A DNA stretch of 64,000 nucleotides from UBA11524 sp964542315 (GCA_964542315.1 CAZIUA010000002.1:1-64000); one strand, 5' to 3'; numbered from the stretch's first letter, positions 8,537-18,102 are shown. Numbers and translations are program-made. The notes: a model not told the origin generated them from the sequence alone.

Positions 8537-10897
8537 ATGTATATTTCGATGAATTGGATCCAGGAATTCGTGGATCTGTCCGGCATTGACCTGATGGCGC
8601 TGATCCATCAGTTCTCCCTGTCCACCGCTGAGGTGGAGAACGAGATCTTCCACAAGGGCGCCGATCTTTCCGGCGTGGTCGTGGCTGAGATCAAGAGCAT
8701 TGAGAATCACCCCGAATCCAAGAAGCTCCACCTGCTGAAGGTGGACTGCGGCGAAAGCGAACTGGTGGACGTCGTCTGCGGCGCGCCGAATGTGCGCGTG
8801 GGCATGAAGACCGCCTTCGCCAAGCTGGGCGCGCAGATCGGCGATATCACCATCGCACCGCGCAAGCTGGCCGGTCAGACCAGCCACGGCATGTGCTGCT
8901 CTGAGAAGGAACTGGGGCTGAGCGACAACAACGACGGCATCATGGACATCACCGAGGATGTGGCGGTCGGCACGGACATCAAGGATCTGTGGCAGATCGA
9001 CGATATCATCTTCGAGGTGGACAACAAGTCCCTGACCAACCGCCCTGACCTGTGGGGCCATTACGGCATCGCGCGTGAATTCGCCGCCCTGGCCAAGCGT
9101 CCCCTCAAGCCCATGCCCCTGGCCGACCTGACGCAGTACGACCATCTGCCGGCCATCGACATGAAGATCGAGGATCCCCTCTGCCAGCGCTATTCCTGCC
9201 TGACGGTGGAGAACATCACCCACAACACCGCGCCGATGAACATGCGCATCCGCCTGTATTACTGCGGCATGCGTGCCATCAACCTCCTGGCCGACCTGAC
9301 CAACTACCTCATGCTGGAAATGGGTCAGCCCATGCACGCCTTCGACAGCCGCAAGGTGGAGAAGATCCGCATCCGCCGCTTTGACAAGCCCTTCACCTTC
9401 CAGACGCTGGACAAGGTGGAGCGCAACATCGATGAGAACACCCTCATGATCTGCAACGGCGACAAGCCCGTGGCCATCGCAGGTATCATGGGCGGCCTGG
9501 ATTCCGAGATCGTGGAGGACACCACCTCCCTCACGCTGGAATCCGCCACCTTCGATGCGGCCTCCGTGCGTAAGTCCACCGTCCGCCTGGCGCACCGCAC
9601 CGATGCCTCCGCGCGCTATGAGAAGTCCCTTGACCCGGAGATGACCGTTCCTGCCATCGCCCGTTTCGTCAAGCTCCTGCAGGATGTGGACAGCGGCATG
9701 CGCGTCACCTCCCGCCTGACCGACGAGCGCGCCTTCACCTATCCCGCCATCACGCTGGATTTCGACAAACGCTTTGTGGACCGCTATACCGGCATCGAGA
9801 TCAGCGATGCGCATATCGTCGATACGCTGACTGCGCTGGGCTTCACCGTCCGTCACGAGGGCGATAAGTTCTCCGTGGATGTGCCCTCCTGGCGCGCCAC
9901 CAAGGACGTGACCATCAAGGCGGACATCATCGAGGAGATCACCCGTATCTACGGCTATGACAATTTCGCCGTCCATACGGCGGAAGCGCCCCTGTACCCC
10001 GTGCGCGAGCAGATCGAAAAGACCACCGACAACAAGGTGAAGGACATCCTCGTCAAGCGCTATGGCCTGCATGAGGTGCATTCCTACATCTGGCAGTATT
10101 CCGATGAATACAAGAAGCTGGGCATCGAGGTGGAGGACAATATCCACCTGCTCAACGCCACCAACCCCAACATTGAGGTGCTGCGCAATGCCATCGTGCC
10201 GACCCAGCTGACCCAGGTGAAGGTGAACACCGGCTATGCGCCTGCGTTCGGCATCTTCGAGATCGGCCGTGTGGCGGATGGTACGGACGAAAACGGCCTC
10301 GCGCGCGAGCACAAGAAGCTCTGCATCACCCTGTACAGCAAGGTGGACAGCATCGAAACGCTGTATTTCAAGCTCCGCGACATGCTGGCCGTCACCGTGG
10401 ACGACCTCAAGCACAAGCCGCTCACCTGGCACAAGGCTGAGGCCACCCACTCCTGGCAGCATCCCCGCAACCTGAACGACGTGATCTGCGACGGCGTGGT
10501 GCTGGGCCAGATCGGCGTGGCGCATCCCGTGGTCAGCAAGAAGATCGACAAGAAGGCCGCCGTGGTCTTTGCCGAGATCGACATGGACGCGCTGGCCCAT
10601 GTGTCCGCCAACCGCATCGCCTATGCCGAGCCGAGCCGCTTCCCCGGCATGGAGCAGGATCTGACCTTCATCGCCAACACCTACGCGCCCATCAAGCAGG
10701 CCATCGACGAGGCGAACAGCCCCCTGGTCAGCAAGGTCGCCGTGGTCGGCACCTACACCGATGAAGCCGGCAAGTCCATCACCGTGCGCATCTCCTTCTC
10801 CCACGCCGAACGCACCCTCACCCGTGAGGAAGTGCAGGCCGTGGTGGACAGCGTCATCGCCAAGCTGGACAGCCAGGGCATCGCGCTGAAGAAGTAA
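8537..10897 (+). CDS. pheT: Phenylalanyl-tRNA synthetase beta subunit
   Basis: 786 aa. Domains in order: B1/tRNA-binding OB fold (about 40-150, HPESKKLHLLKVDCG, KLAGQTSHGMCCSEKELGL), B3/B4 editing domain (NRPDLWGHYGIAREFA, EMGQPMHAFDSRKV), B5 (RYTGIEISDAHIVDTLTALGF), the catalytic-like core, and the C-terminal anticodon-binding FDX-ACB domain (PSRFPGMEQDLTF to HAERTLTREEVQAVVDSVI). It lies in an operon with pheS and is followed by an intrinsic terminator. Nothing unusual. Confidence 0.97.
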   Translation: MYISMNWIQEFVDLSGIDLMALIHQFSLSTAEVENEIFHKGADLSGVVVAEIKSIENHPESKKLHLLKVDCGESELVDVVCGAPNVRVGMKTAFAKLGAQIGDITIAPRKLAGQTSHGMCCSEKELGLSDNNDGIMDITEDVAVGTDIKDLWQIDDIIFEVDNKSLTNRPDLWGHYGIAREFAALAKRPLKPMPLADLTQYDHLPAIDMKIEDPLCQRYSCLTVENITHNTAPMNMRIRLYYCGMRAINLLADLTNYLMLEMGQPMHAFDSRKVEKIRIRRFDKPFTFQTLDKVERNIDENTLMICNGDKPVAIAGIMGGLDSEIVEDTTSLTLESATFDAASVRKSTVRLAHRTDASARYEKSLDPEMTVPAIARFVKLLQDVDSGMRVTSRLTDERAFTYPAITLDFDKRFVDRYTGIEISDAHIVDTLTALGFTVRHEGDKFSVDVPSWRATKDVTIKADIIEEITRIYGYDNFAVHTAEAPLYPVREQIEKTTDNKVKDILVKRYGLHEVHSYIWQYSDEYKKLGIEVEDNIHLLNATNPNIEVLRNAIVPTQLTQVKVNTGYAPAFGIFEIGRVADGTDENGLAREHKKLCITLYSKVDSIETLYFKLRDMLAVTVDDLKHKPLTWHKAEATHSWQHPRNLNDVICDGVVLGQIGVAHPVVSKKIDKKAAVVFAEIDMDALAHVSANRIAYAEPSRFPGMEQDLTFIANTYAPIKQAIDEANSPLVSKVAVVGTYTDEAGKSITVRISFSHAERTLTREEVQAVVDSVIAKLDSQGIALKK

Positions 10898-10911
10898 AAC
10901 CGCATTGCTGC

Positions 10912-10950
10912 TGCCCTCGTGCATCGCGCACGGGGGCAATTATGTTTTTA
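10912..10950 (+). terminator. pheST terminator
   Basis: TGCCCTCGTGC pairs with GCACGGGGGCA (10912-10938, one wobble), followed by a T-rich stretch. Confidence 0.75.
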
Positions 10951-11009
10951 CAATGTTCTTTGGACTGATATATTAACAAAATAGACATCTCATGATATTT
11001 ATTTATTAG

Positions 11010-11243
11010 GGAGGTGATTCCAGTGCAGCAGGATGCAAAGACAAAGCGCACACCTACACCTACTGTTGCCAGGACTTGTGTAATTTTACTGAAGTGGTAA
11101 CACTTGCTTGCACCGGCTATCATGAAGTCGATTGGGGGCCGAATCAGTTGATTCCTACGCCTGAAGAAGCGCAGCAGAAAGGTTGCTTCCCCCGTGCATC
11201 CGCGCGTTTTTTGATCACTTGTACGAGAGAAGTATATCGATGA
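11010..11243 (+). pseudogene. Decayed paralogue of the downstream Cys-rich secreted protein
   Basis: One reading frame stays open from 11010 to a TGA at 11241 but has no plausible start codon, because a TAG precedes it at 11007. It encodes CKDKAHTYTYCCQDLC and later ACTGYHEVDWG. This resembles the C-terminus of the next gene (CKSAYHTYVFTCKDCGHEVE ... CAGNHPDVE) in the order CK, HTY, C..C, C.G.H. A very strong ribosome site (GGGAGGTGAT, 11009-11018) and GTG at 11023 precede it, but in the wrong frame. The TGA overlaps the next ATG as ATGA. I read it as a truncated or frameshifted sister copy. It could also be a short gene with a start I cannot see. Confidence 0.4.
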
Positions 11244-11620
11244 AGAAAAAACTCCGCCTGTTCCTGCTCCTGTCCCTGCTGCTCTGCATGATGATCCCGT
11301 CCCACGCAGACACCGTTGACGTGGTGGACGAGTTGTGCAACCATGGCACGTTCATGCGCATCACAGAGCCCCAAAGCCGCTGTGTCGCCGATGGAGATGG
11401 TATTCACCGCAAAGAGGCCTACTTCTTCGCCTGGTGTGCAGAATGCGGCGATTATGAAATAGAAATCATTGCTGAAAGTATACTGGAACCCCACAACTAT
11501 GTGCTGACAAGGGAAGAATGCAAGAGCGCTTATCATACATATGTCTTTACCTGCAAGGATTGTGGGCATGAGGTGGAGGGTCAAATGCCCTGCGCTGGGA
11601 ATCATCCCGATGTGGAATGA
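11240..11620 (+). CDS. Small secreted cysteine-rich protein
   Basis: 126 aa. A signal peptide (MKKKLRLFLLLSLLLCMMIP, cleavage near SHA-DT) is followed by a short mature domain with CxxC pairs (AWCAECGDYE; FTCKDCGHEVEG) and a final CAGNHPD, suggesting a zinc-binding or disulfide-stabilised fold. No family recognised. It overlaps the remnant frame upstream by ATGA and ends just before a strong bidirectional terminator. Confidence 0.6.
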   Translation: MKKKLRLFLLLSLLLCMMIPSHADTVDVVDELCNHGTFMRITEPQSRCVADGDGIHRKEAYFFAWCAECGDYEIEIIAESILEPHNYVLTREECKSAYHTYVFTCKDCGHEVEGQMPCAGNHPDVE

Positions 11621-11629
11621 CCGACAAAC

Positions 11630-11662
11630 AAAGGCTCTCTGCCATCGCGCAGAGAGCCTTTT
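11630..11662. terminator. Bidirectional intrinsic terminator
   Basis: AAAGGCTCTCTGC pairs perfectly with GCAGAGAGCCTTTT. It lies between the convergent Cys-rich gene and the membrane-protein gene. Confidence 0.85.
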
Positions 11663-11673
11663 ATGATGTGTTT

Positions 11674-12166
11674 TTATCGTTCTGCCTTCCTGAAAAAGAG
11701 GGCATAGACCAGTCCGGCATTGATGGCGAGGTCGTAGATCCTCAGCCGGTCAAAGAGGAGGAGGGTGGATACGACGAAGATCAGGACGATCCCGATGGCG
11801 ATAAGCCTGGCGAAAAGCCCCGGCTGTTTCGTCATCCAGGTGAAATACGCCAAAACGGGGGACAGAAATGCAAAGAGCGTCCATCCGGTAATGAAGATGC
11901 GGCTGTAAACGCCCTTGGTGAGGACGGCCACAAGATAGTAGGTCGCCAGCATGCCCAGGCAGAAGGGCAGGATGTTCAGCACCGCCTGCTTCCGTGTGGG
12001 GCTGTGCAGGACGATCAGCACGCCGAGCAAGATCCAGATGGACAGCTGGGAGAAAATGTTGCCCAGGTTCTGGGTGAACATGTCCAGCAGACGGCTGACA
12101 GCCCCCAGTGTCAGCCCTGCAAGGAGCATCCCCAGGGGGCATGAGCGCCCTTTTCACGGCGTTCAC
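11674..12166 (-). pseudogene. Membrane protein, frameshifted near its start
   Basis: The main open frame (start at 12129, 151 aa) has four or five hydrophobic helices (SQLSIWILLGVLIVL, LPFCLGMLATYYLVAVL, FAFLSPVLAYF, LIAIGIVLIFVVSTLLL). Its natural start looks like the GTG at 12166, which overlaps the upstream stop as GTGA and reads VNAVKRALMP before leaving the frame at a run of five G (12135-12139, C on the coding strand). Removing one base would give VNAVKRALMPLGMLLAGL and join the two parts. So this is one membrane-protein gene with a +1 indel in a homopolymer: real, phase-variable, or a sequencing error. Function unknown; it is the last gene of the polyuronide cluster. Confidence 0.6.
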
Positions 12167-12946
12167 GCCTTGTCCCAGTCAAAGACCTCCCATTCGGTCA
12201 GGGCCGGGAAGGCGGAGGGATCGTTGCTCTTTTGCAGGCGTTCCAGCCTCATCCAGCGGACGGTGTGACGCCCGATGGCGATGTGCTGGCGGTCGGCGGT
12301 CTTTTCCAGCGGGAAGGCGTATTCCGTCCCGTCGGAGAGCACCACATGCCCCGATACCCAATAGGCATCATGGGGGAAGTCTGCACGGAGGGTCAGCGCC
12401 ATGCCGTCGATCTCGACCTCGCGGCCGAAGTCCAGCGTGCAGCAGGCATCTTCCCGCGCGCCAATGCCCCAGCTCTGGAACAGCCAAAGCCCGTGGTGAT
12501 CATTGTGGCACATGCCGTCGATGACATTGCGCGCCGCGAAGGTGGATTCGCCGCGGGTCTCCACATTGGCGGTACAGTGGGGGGAAGAAATCCGTGTCAC
12601 CGCGCAGGTCGGATGGGTTGCGGGCGATATTGCGCCGGGCAGCGATCTCCTCGGCGGTCATGGCACGGGCGGTGACGATGCTGCGCGACCCGCGGAATGC
12701 CCCGGAACAGTAGGCCAGGCGGTGTTCGCCAGCGGGGACGCGCCAGGTCATGCGGCCATCGGGCAGGTAGACCTCGCCCGGCAGGATGGAGGCATCCATC
12801 TGCACCCAGAGATGGGGCGTGTCGCTGGTGATCTCGATCACGTCGCCTTCCTCATAGGCGCGGTCAACGCGCAGGAGCGCCTCCTCCGCATGGGCGGCCT
12901 GCCCCAGCAGCTACCCGTCCGCCGTGTGTGCGGTTATGGTGATCAT
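12163..12946 (-). pseudogene. Putative carbohydrate-binding / accessory protein, interrupted twice
   Basis: A strong AAAGGAGG site precedes the ATG at 12946, which reads MITITAHTADG and then an in-frame TAG at 12911-12913. The same frame continues (LLGQAAHAEEALLRVDRAYE) to about 12584, where a run of six G (12579-12584) shifts it. Dropping one base rejoins FFP with HCTANVETRGES and the downstream frame, which ends DKA at 12163. The restored protein would be about 260 aa, with a beta-sandwich-like C-terminal half (LDFGREVEIDGMALTLRADF). Position directly after GH88 suggests a helper in uronide use. One nonsense plus one frameshift make it non-functional as read. Confidence 0.65.
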
Positions 12947-12961
12947 CGGGGGAAACCTCCT

Positions 12962-14065
12962 TTACTGCCAGAGCATGGGATCGGTGCCGGTGAGCTTGGC
13001 CAGCGCCTCGACGAAGAAGTAATCGCCATAGGTGATGTTGGTGTGGACGCCCGCACTGTCGTCATGATAGCTGGCGGTGCAGTGGGTCAGCAGGCCGCAG
13101 TGAGCCTCCGACCAGTCGCAGCAGCGGTCGATCAGGCCATCCACCAGCTTTTCGGCAGCCTCGCGCCACTGCACATCGCCGGTGATGCGGTGCAGCTCGA
13201 GCAGACCGCAGGCGGCACAGGCTCCGGCGATGTTGTCGATGCGCTCCGGGGTCTCCGGCTGGCAGAAGTCGCAGTCCGTCAGCCCGTCGGGGCGGATGTG
13301 CGCGGTGAAATACGCCGCAATGCGCTTGGCTGCATCCAGATAGCGCTCGTCCCTCATGTTCATATACGCCAGGGTGAAGCCATACAGCCCCCAGGCCTGG
13401 CCGCGGCTCCAGCTGGTGCCGAGGGCGTACCCCTGACCGCCGTGCTCCGCGACGCGTGCACCGGTGTACGGGTCGAATTCGATGATGTGGCTGACGGAGC
13501 CATTCGGGCGGAGAAATTCGCGCAGGGTCATGTCCGCATGGCATTTCGCCACATTGGCAAAGCGCGGATCGCCCGTCTCGCGGCTCGCCCAGCACAGCAG
13601 CGGCAGGTTCATCATGCAGTCCACGATGGCATACTGGGAGGCACCGTTCCATGCACGGATGAAGCCGACGGGGTTATAGCGGCCCATGAGCAGGCTCGCG
13701 GCGTGGAGGGTGTCCGTATGCGCCTGACTGTCGCCGGTGAGCTTGTGGTCCGCGCCGCAGGAGAGCAGGTACATGAAGCCCACATCGTGGTTGAGATGCT
13801 CATAGGCGCGGAATTCAGCGGTGAGGAGCGCTTCGGTGCGGCGTGCCTCGGTGAGGAACAGGTCGTCCTTCGTAGCGGCGTAGAGCTGGAACATCAGTCC
13901 CGGCCAGAAGCCGCCCGTCCACCAGGCATTGCCCTCATAGGGGGAGGGGATCCACTTTCCGTCCTCGCTCTTGTAGGGGATCAGGCCAGCCTCAGCGGCC
14001 ATGGGGGCAGTGCGGCGGAATTTCTCCACCACCTTGGCGAAGATCTGTTCAGCATTGTTGCGCAA
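12962..14065 (-). CDS. Unsaturated glucuronyl hydrolase, GH88
   Basis: 367 aa, cytoplasmic alpha6/alpha6 barrel. It releases the 4,5-unsaturated uronic acid that polysaccharide lyases leave at the non-reducing end. Both family aspartates are visible: Asp in LNHDVGFMYL and Asp in AIVDCMMNLPLLCW. The start is set at TTG 14065 because AGAGGTG lies 7 nt upstream and homology-like sequence begins with LRNNAEQIFAK; an ATG at 14128 would lie deep inside the upstream gene. It overlaps the 3' end of the DUF2264 gene by 17 nt, so translation is probably coupled. With the DUF2264 enzyme and the distant KDG kinase (38689) it suggests use of pectin, glycosaminoglycan or similar polyuronides. Confidence 0.9.
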   Translation of the reverse strand: MRNNAEQIFAKVVEKFRRTAPMAAEAGLIPYKSEDGKWIPSPYEGNAWWTGGFWPGLMFQLYAATKDDLFLTEARRTEALLTAEFRAYEHLNHDVGFMYLLSCGADHKLTGDSQAHTDTLHAASLLMGRYNPVGFIRAWNGASQYAIVDCMMNLPLLCWASRETGDPRFANVAKCHADMTLREFLRPNGSVSHIIEFDPYTGARVAEHGGQGYALGTSWSRGQAWGLYGFTLAYMNMRDERYLDAAKRIAAYFTAHIRPDGLTDCDFCQPETPERIDNIAGACAACGLLELHRITGDVQWREAAEKLVDGLIDRCCDWSEAHCGLLTHCTASYHDDSAGVHTNITYGDYFFVEALAKLTGTDPMLWQ

Positions 14066-15839
14066 TTTCGAGCACCTCTTTCGGAATGGATGTGGGGCAT
14101 GCGTCCGCGGCATCGGTGAACACGGCACAGATCAGCGTCGTCGTGCCGGCAGGGATGGCCGCATGCAGGGTCGGGATGACCGTGCGGGGGTACATCAGGT
14201 TGGTGTTGGCTTCCGGCCAGACGACGTCGCCCCGGCTGTAGCCTGCGATGGCGAAGATGGCGGAAGTGCCAGTATCGCCATGGGCGATGGCGGAGGTTTC
14301 ATTGGCGGTGGTGCAGGTCGGGATGCGGTCGCACAGGCGCTTCCCGGCGTGGTCGCGGGGGACGGCGAATGCACCCTCCGCGCCGGACAGCGGACGATCC
14401 GCCGTGATGACGTGCTTGCGCACATGCCACATGCCGCAGGGGATGATGCGGCTGGCGATGGACACGCCATCCATGGGGCGCCAGGTGAAGGCGACCTCCT
14501 TTTCCGTCAGGGAGAAGGTATCGCAGCCGCTGCGGCCATGCCACAGGTCCTTGTCGCCCTTGAGGGCCAGCATGGAGTCAAACGCGCCCTTGCCCAGCGT
14601 CCCGGCCTCCTTCACCACGGAGAACGCGAATTTGCTGGAATAGGCGAATTTCTCGTATTTTTCATCCTCGTGCATGTGCTCATAGGCGTGATTCCCGGCG
14701 GTGTAGGCGACCACCTGCCGGTTTTGAGCATCGCGGGTGAGCAGCAGGCGCACCTGCTCGTCGCAGAAGACGGCGGGCGGCGTATAGGGCTTCTCCTCCG
14801 CCTGCCAGAAGGGGTGATCCTCCGGCAGGGCCAGCACAGCAAAGACCTTCATCGCCCAATAAGGGGAGCCGGGCGCGTTGTAGCCCTCGGAGATGACCAG
14901 ATTGGGATAGCCATAGCCGATGGTCAGGATGCCGTCCCGTTCAAAGATGGGCTGATCGAGCCAGAAGCGCAGGTTCCGCAGCAGCAGCCCCTTCAGTTCG
15001 CCCCAGCCGATGTCCTCCGTCGTCACGCCGCAGAGGGCACAGGCGGAGAAGAAGCTGCTCTGGGCAAAGCGGTAGGTCAGACTGCGGCCGTAGGGCAGGG
15101 CGCGGCCTTCCTTATCGAACCAGCAGGCGAACCGCGGCAGGATGAGCCGGGCGCGCTGGCGGAAGCGTTCGGCGCGGTCAGGATCGTGCTTCTCCATGAT
15201 GCGGGCATAGACCAGGCCGTAATAGTGGAAGCCCCACAGGGTGTAGTAATCCCGCTGGGTGGCCTTGTCGAAATACCAGCCGTCGGCCACATAATGCCCT
15301 TCCATGTCGTCCAGGTCGCGGCGAAGGCGATCCTCGTCCGCCGGGAGCCCCGCACTCAGGAAGCCGATGTTCACCAGGATGCGGAAGAACTGCCAGTTGT
15401 TTTTCGGCATTTCGTGCTGGTTGATCTGATTCAGCCAGCGATATAGGTTCTGCTGCTGATGCGGGGTCAGTTCATGATAAAAGCGGTCGGGGATGAGGCA
15501 CAGTGCCATGCCCATGACGGCCATCTCCACCATGCGCTGGTCGAACGGGCCAATATCGCCCCAGTATTCGTCGCTGTCCGGGTCGGTGCCGTGGATGATG
15601 CCATCCCGCCAGAGTTCCCAGAGGGGCTCGGCCTCGGGGACCTTCCCGGCCAGCATCGGCACCAGCGCCCACAACACCCGGGAGAAGCCTTCCATCCCGG
15701 CGATGGCCTCGTCATAGCAGGCGCCGGAATGCCCCAGCATCAGCCGGGCATGGCTGGGCGTGAGGTATTTCGTCAGCGGGGTGATGAGCCGCACCGCTGC
15801 GGCGATCATGTCCTGGCGGGTGCAAAGCTGCTCCACCAT
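14049..15839 (-). CDS. DUF2264 family protein (polyuronide-cluster enzyme)
   Basis: 596 aa, no signal peptide. The N-terminal alpha/alpha barrel carries the hallmarks of DUF2264: GDIGPFDQRMVEMAVMGMAL and NNWQFFRILVNIGF near residues 90-160, and DGWYFDKATQRDYYTLWGFHYYG near 190-220. The C-terminal half is beta-rich, like a heparinase II/III-type sandwich. I recall that DUF2264 proteins have been linked to a recent glucuronidase family (GH154), but I cannot confirm the activity here. The ATG at 15839 follows GGGAGGG by 5 nt. It heads the operon DUF2264, GH88, accessory pseudogene, membrane pseudogene. Confidence 0.8.
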   Translation of the reverse strand: MVEQLCTRQDMIAAAVRLITPLTKYLTPSHARLMLGHSGACYDEAIAGMEGFSRVLWALVPMLAGKVPEAEPLWELWRDGIIHGTDPDSDEYWGDIGPFDQRMVEMAVMGMALCLIPDRFYHELTPHQQQNLYRWLNQINQHEMPKNNWQFFRILVNIGFLSAGLPADEDRLRRDLDDMEGHYVADGWYFDKATQRDYYTLWGFHYYGLVYARIMEKHDPDRAERFRQRARLILPRFACWFDKEGRALPYGRSLTYRFAQSSFFSACALCGVTTEDIGWGELKGLLLRNLRFWLDQPIFERDGILTIGYGYPNLVISEGYNAPGSPYWAMKVFAVLALPEDHPFWQAEEKPYTPPAVFCDEQVRLLLTRDAQNRQVVAYTAGNHAYEHMHEDEKYEKFAYSSKFAFSVVKEAGTLGKGAFDSMLALKGDKDLWHGRSGCDTFSLTEKEVAFTWRPMDGVSIASRIIPCGMWHVRKHVITADRPLSGAEGAFAVPRDHAGKRLCDRIPTCTTANETSAIAHGDTGTSAIFAIAGYSRGDVVWPEANTNLMYPRTVIPTLHAAIPAGTTTLICAVFTDAADACPTSIPKEVLEIAQQC

Positions 15840-15971
15840 GGATCCCTCCCTTTTTCCTTCGTTCTGTCCTCCGCATCGCCGCATGTGCGGTCTGCGGATC
15901 GTCTGCATCCATTTTAGCCTGACCGTGCGGCGGTGTCAATCCCCATCGGGAGAACAAAGCGGCAAAAGCAA

Positions 15972-16000
15972 GCGCCTCCCCTGATCACAGGAGAGGCGAA
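15972..16000 (-). terminator. Terminator of the SpoIID-like gene
   Basis: Hairpin of CGCCTC(C)CCTG with CAGGAGAGGCG; on the minus strand it is followed by a CTTGCTTTTG tail. Confidence 0.65.
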
Positions 16001-16076
16001 AGGGTTTGTCTCCGTCATATCAGCCGCCGGAGCACGCCGATGCGGTCAGGCATGGCTGTTCCTTTGTCTGCATTGC

Positions 16077-17900
16077 TCAGGGGGCCGGAGTGGGTGATAC
16101 GGCCGCGGACGGCGTCACCACCGGCGCGGACGTTCCGCCTTCCACCGGCGTGAGGAAGCTCACCATGACGTAGCCCTCCATCACATCCGTGCGGACATGC
16201 ACCCAAGCCGGATCCGCGCAGGTCTCCAGCACGATGAGCTGCTGATACTTGTACAGCCGCCGCAGCACCTCCGCCGCCCGGGAGGGCTCCTGGCGCAGGT
16301 TCAGGCTGGAATCGTCATCGATCTCGGTGACGGCAGCGAGATACGCGCCCTCGGGGAGGTCGGCGGCGGTGACGGGCATGAGGGTCGGTCGGGGCGTGGG
16401 GGTGGCCGGCGGCGCAAGGGTCGCGGCCAGTGCGGCAGGCGCTGTGGGCAGCACCGCATCGCCGGACTGCGCGCGCATCAGCGTCAGCCCCGGATAATAG
16501 AAGGCCATGATCTCCACGAAAGTCTTGCCATACTGCCCGGCCATCCACTGTGCGCCGCGCTGGCTCATGCCGACGCCGTGGCCGTAGCGCCGCGATTCGA
16601 TGACGAAATGCGTGTCCGTTTCGGTGATGGTGAGCATCTCGTTGTCCGCGCCGTAGATGGACAGACCCAGCAGGTCGATGATCTCGGGGAAGATGTCGAT
16701 GGTGAGGGTCATGGGCTGGGCGGCAGGGATGAAATCGCTGATGGCAGGCGTGGGCACAGCGGTGGGTTCGGGGGTGGAAGTGGGTTCAGGGGTCGCGGTG
16801 GGGGTGGGGGTCGCGAAGAAGTAGAACTCATCCTCCTCCGCAGGGGTGGCTGTCGCGGCGGACGGCGTCTGCAGCATGCGTCCCGACCAGGTGAAGGTCA
16901 GCGTCATCTGGGTGTAGGAGCGGCTCGGCGCGTCATAGGCGGGGTTGCCCAGGGTGATGGCGGAAATGCCGTCCACGCGGAAGCTGTCCGCATCGGTCAG
17001 GTAACCCTGACGGCTGATCTCCGGCAGCGCCTGCTCATGCAGGACAGCCTTGAATTCGTCGCTGATGGAGCCGTCCTTGGCGATGCGTGCCTTGCGCACG
17101 ATGGATTCCGGGTTTTCCACGTCATAGGGATCATCCGTCATGGCGTAATAGTCCCAATCGCCCCGGCCCGACCAGACATTCTGCACCAGTTCGGTCTGTC
17201 CACCGTTGGACGCACTGTAATAGCAGATGGCCAGCTGCCCCTTGTAGGTGCCGACCACACCGGCGGTCTCCTTCACCGCGCGGATGGCGTTGGTATAGTT
17301 GTAGTTCACACCCTTGAAGACCTGATCGTTGGTGGTGTCCTCCAGGTCATAGAGGGTGCGGGAGTTGACCTTATTCAGCGCGTAGGTGCGTGCGCAGACG
17401 GCCTGCGCCTTCAGGGCCTCCAGGGGGAAGGAGTCGCTCATTTCATAGGGGACGACGCCCAGGAGATAGTCCTCGACGGAGAGGGTCAGCACGGGAAAGA
17501 GCAGCCCATCGCGGATGGACAGGCAGAGATCGCCGGGATAGAGGCCGCCGTTCTTCTCAAAGCGAAGGCCGGTGCGGCTGTCATCGCCGCCGCTGGCATT
17601 GCGCACGAACACAGCTTCCGATCCCAGACGCAGGCTCATCCCCTCATAAAAGAGGTAGAGCATGCCCTCGCGGATCTGCACGGACACCTCGCTCCCACGG
17701 GGGAAGGCCAGGCGCGTTTCGCCATCCGTCCGGACGGTATACACGCCCTCCAGGATGAGGTCGGCGCGGTCGGTCAGGCCCAGACGGCTGAGCCACACGC
17801 GGACGGTGGGCGCCGGGTCGGTGGAAGCCGCTGAGGCGCACAGGGGCAGCAGCGCCACGCAGAGCAGCAGGCAGAGCAGGCGGAGCAGGGCTTTCTTCAT
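16077..17900 (-). CDS. SpoIID/LytB-domain protein with C-terminal SH3 domain
   Basis: 607 aa, exported (signal peptide MKKALLRLLCLLLCVALLPL). The SpoIID/LytB core, a peptidoglycan-acting lytic domain known from spore engulfment, shows GVVPYEMSDSFPLEALKAQAVCARTYAL near 165 and RYGHGVGMSQRGAQWMAG near 435. A Pro/Thr-rich linker of TP repeats (about 355-385) interrupts the domain, and a second one (about 485-505) leads to a C-terminal SH3-like domain (EIDDDSSLNLRQEPSRAAEV). AAGGAGGT lies 6 nt before the ATG at 17900; the ATG at 17903 is equally possible. Longer than SpoIID itself (about 340 aa), so probably a vegetative or spore-coat paralogue rather than spoIID. Confidence 0.82.
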   Translation of the reverse strand: MKKALLRLLCLLLCVALLPLCASAASTDPAPTVRVWLSRLGLTDRADLILEGVYTVRTDGETRLAFPRGSEVSVQIREGMLYLFYEGMSLRLGSEAVFVRNASGGDDSRTGLRFEKNGGLYPGDLCLSIRDGLLFPVLTLSVEDYLLGVVPYEMSDSFPLEALKAQAVCARTYALNKVNSRTLYDLEDTTNDQVFKGVNYNYTNAIRAVKETAGVVGTYKGQLAICYYSASNGGQTELVQNVWSGRGDWDYYAMTDDPYDVENPESIVRKARIAKDGSISDEFKAVLHEQALPEISRQGYLTDADSFRVDGISAITLGNPAYDAPSRSYTQMTLTFTWSGRMLQTPSAATATPAEEDEFYFFATPTPTATPEPTSTPEPTAVPTPAISDFIPAAQPMTLTIDIFPEIIDLLGLSIYGADNEMLTITETDTHFVIESRRYGHGVGMSQRGAQWMAGQYGKTFVEIMAFYYPGLTLMRAQSGDAVLPTAPAALAATLAPPATPTPRPTLMPVTAADLPEGAYLAAVTEIDDDSSLNLRQEPSRAAEVLRRLYKYQQLIVLETCADPAWVHVRTDVMEGYVMVSFLTPVEGGTSAPVVTPSAAVSPTPAP

Positions 17901-18057
17901 CATGAGACCTCCTTGGACGGAAGTGGGAAATTAGGAAGTATGAATTGAGATGCTGGGACACATCCGGCACGACATGAGTCCGCAGTCCCCCCCGCATAGG
18001 GAATGGGTGCGGGCAGAGCCCTACCGTACAATGGCTGCAGGAAGTTTGCGCTACATG

Positions 18058-18090
18058 AAGAAAAACGGATGACACACATAATATCATCCG
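18058..18090 (-). terminator. Terminator of the AraC-family gene
   Basis: CGGATGA pairs with TCATCCG (18066-18090); on the minus strand TTTTTCTTC follows. Confidence 0.75.
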
Positions 18091-18102
18091 TATGGGAAAA
18101 AT

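Noticed and set aside
11009..11030. Resemblance to the anti-sense of the 16S rRNA 3' end
   Set aside because: It is simply a very strong ribosome-binding site; nothing else of rRNA follows.
12911..12913. TAG read as a sense codon (code change or suppression) in the accessory gene
   Set aside because: cas2 ends with TAG, so the standard code applies; the same gene has a second lesion, which fits decay better.
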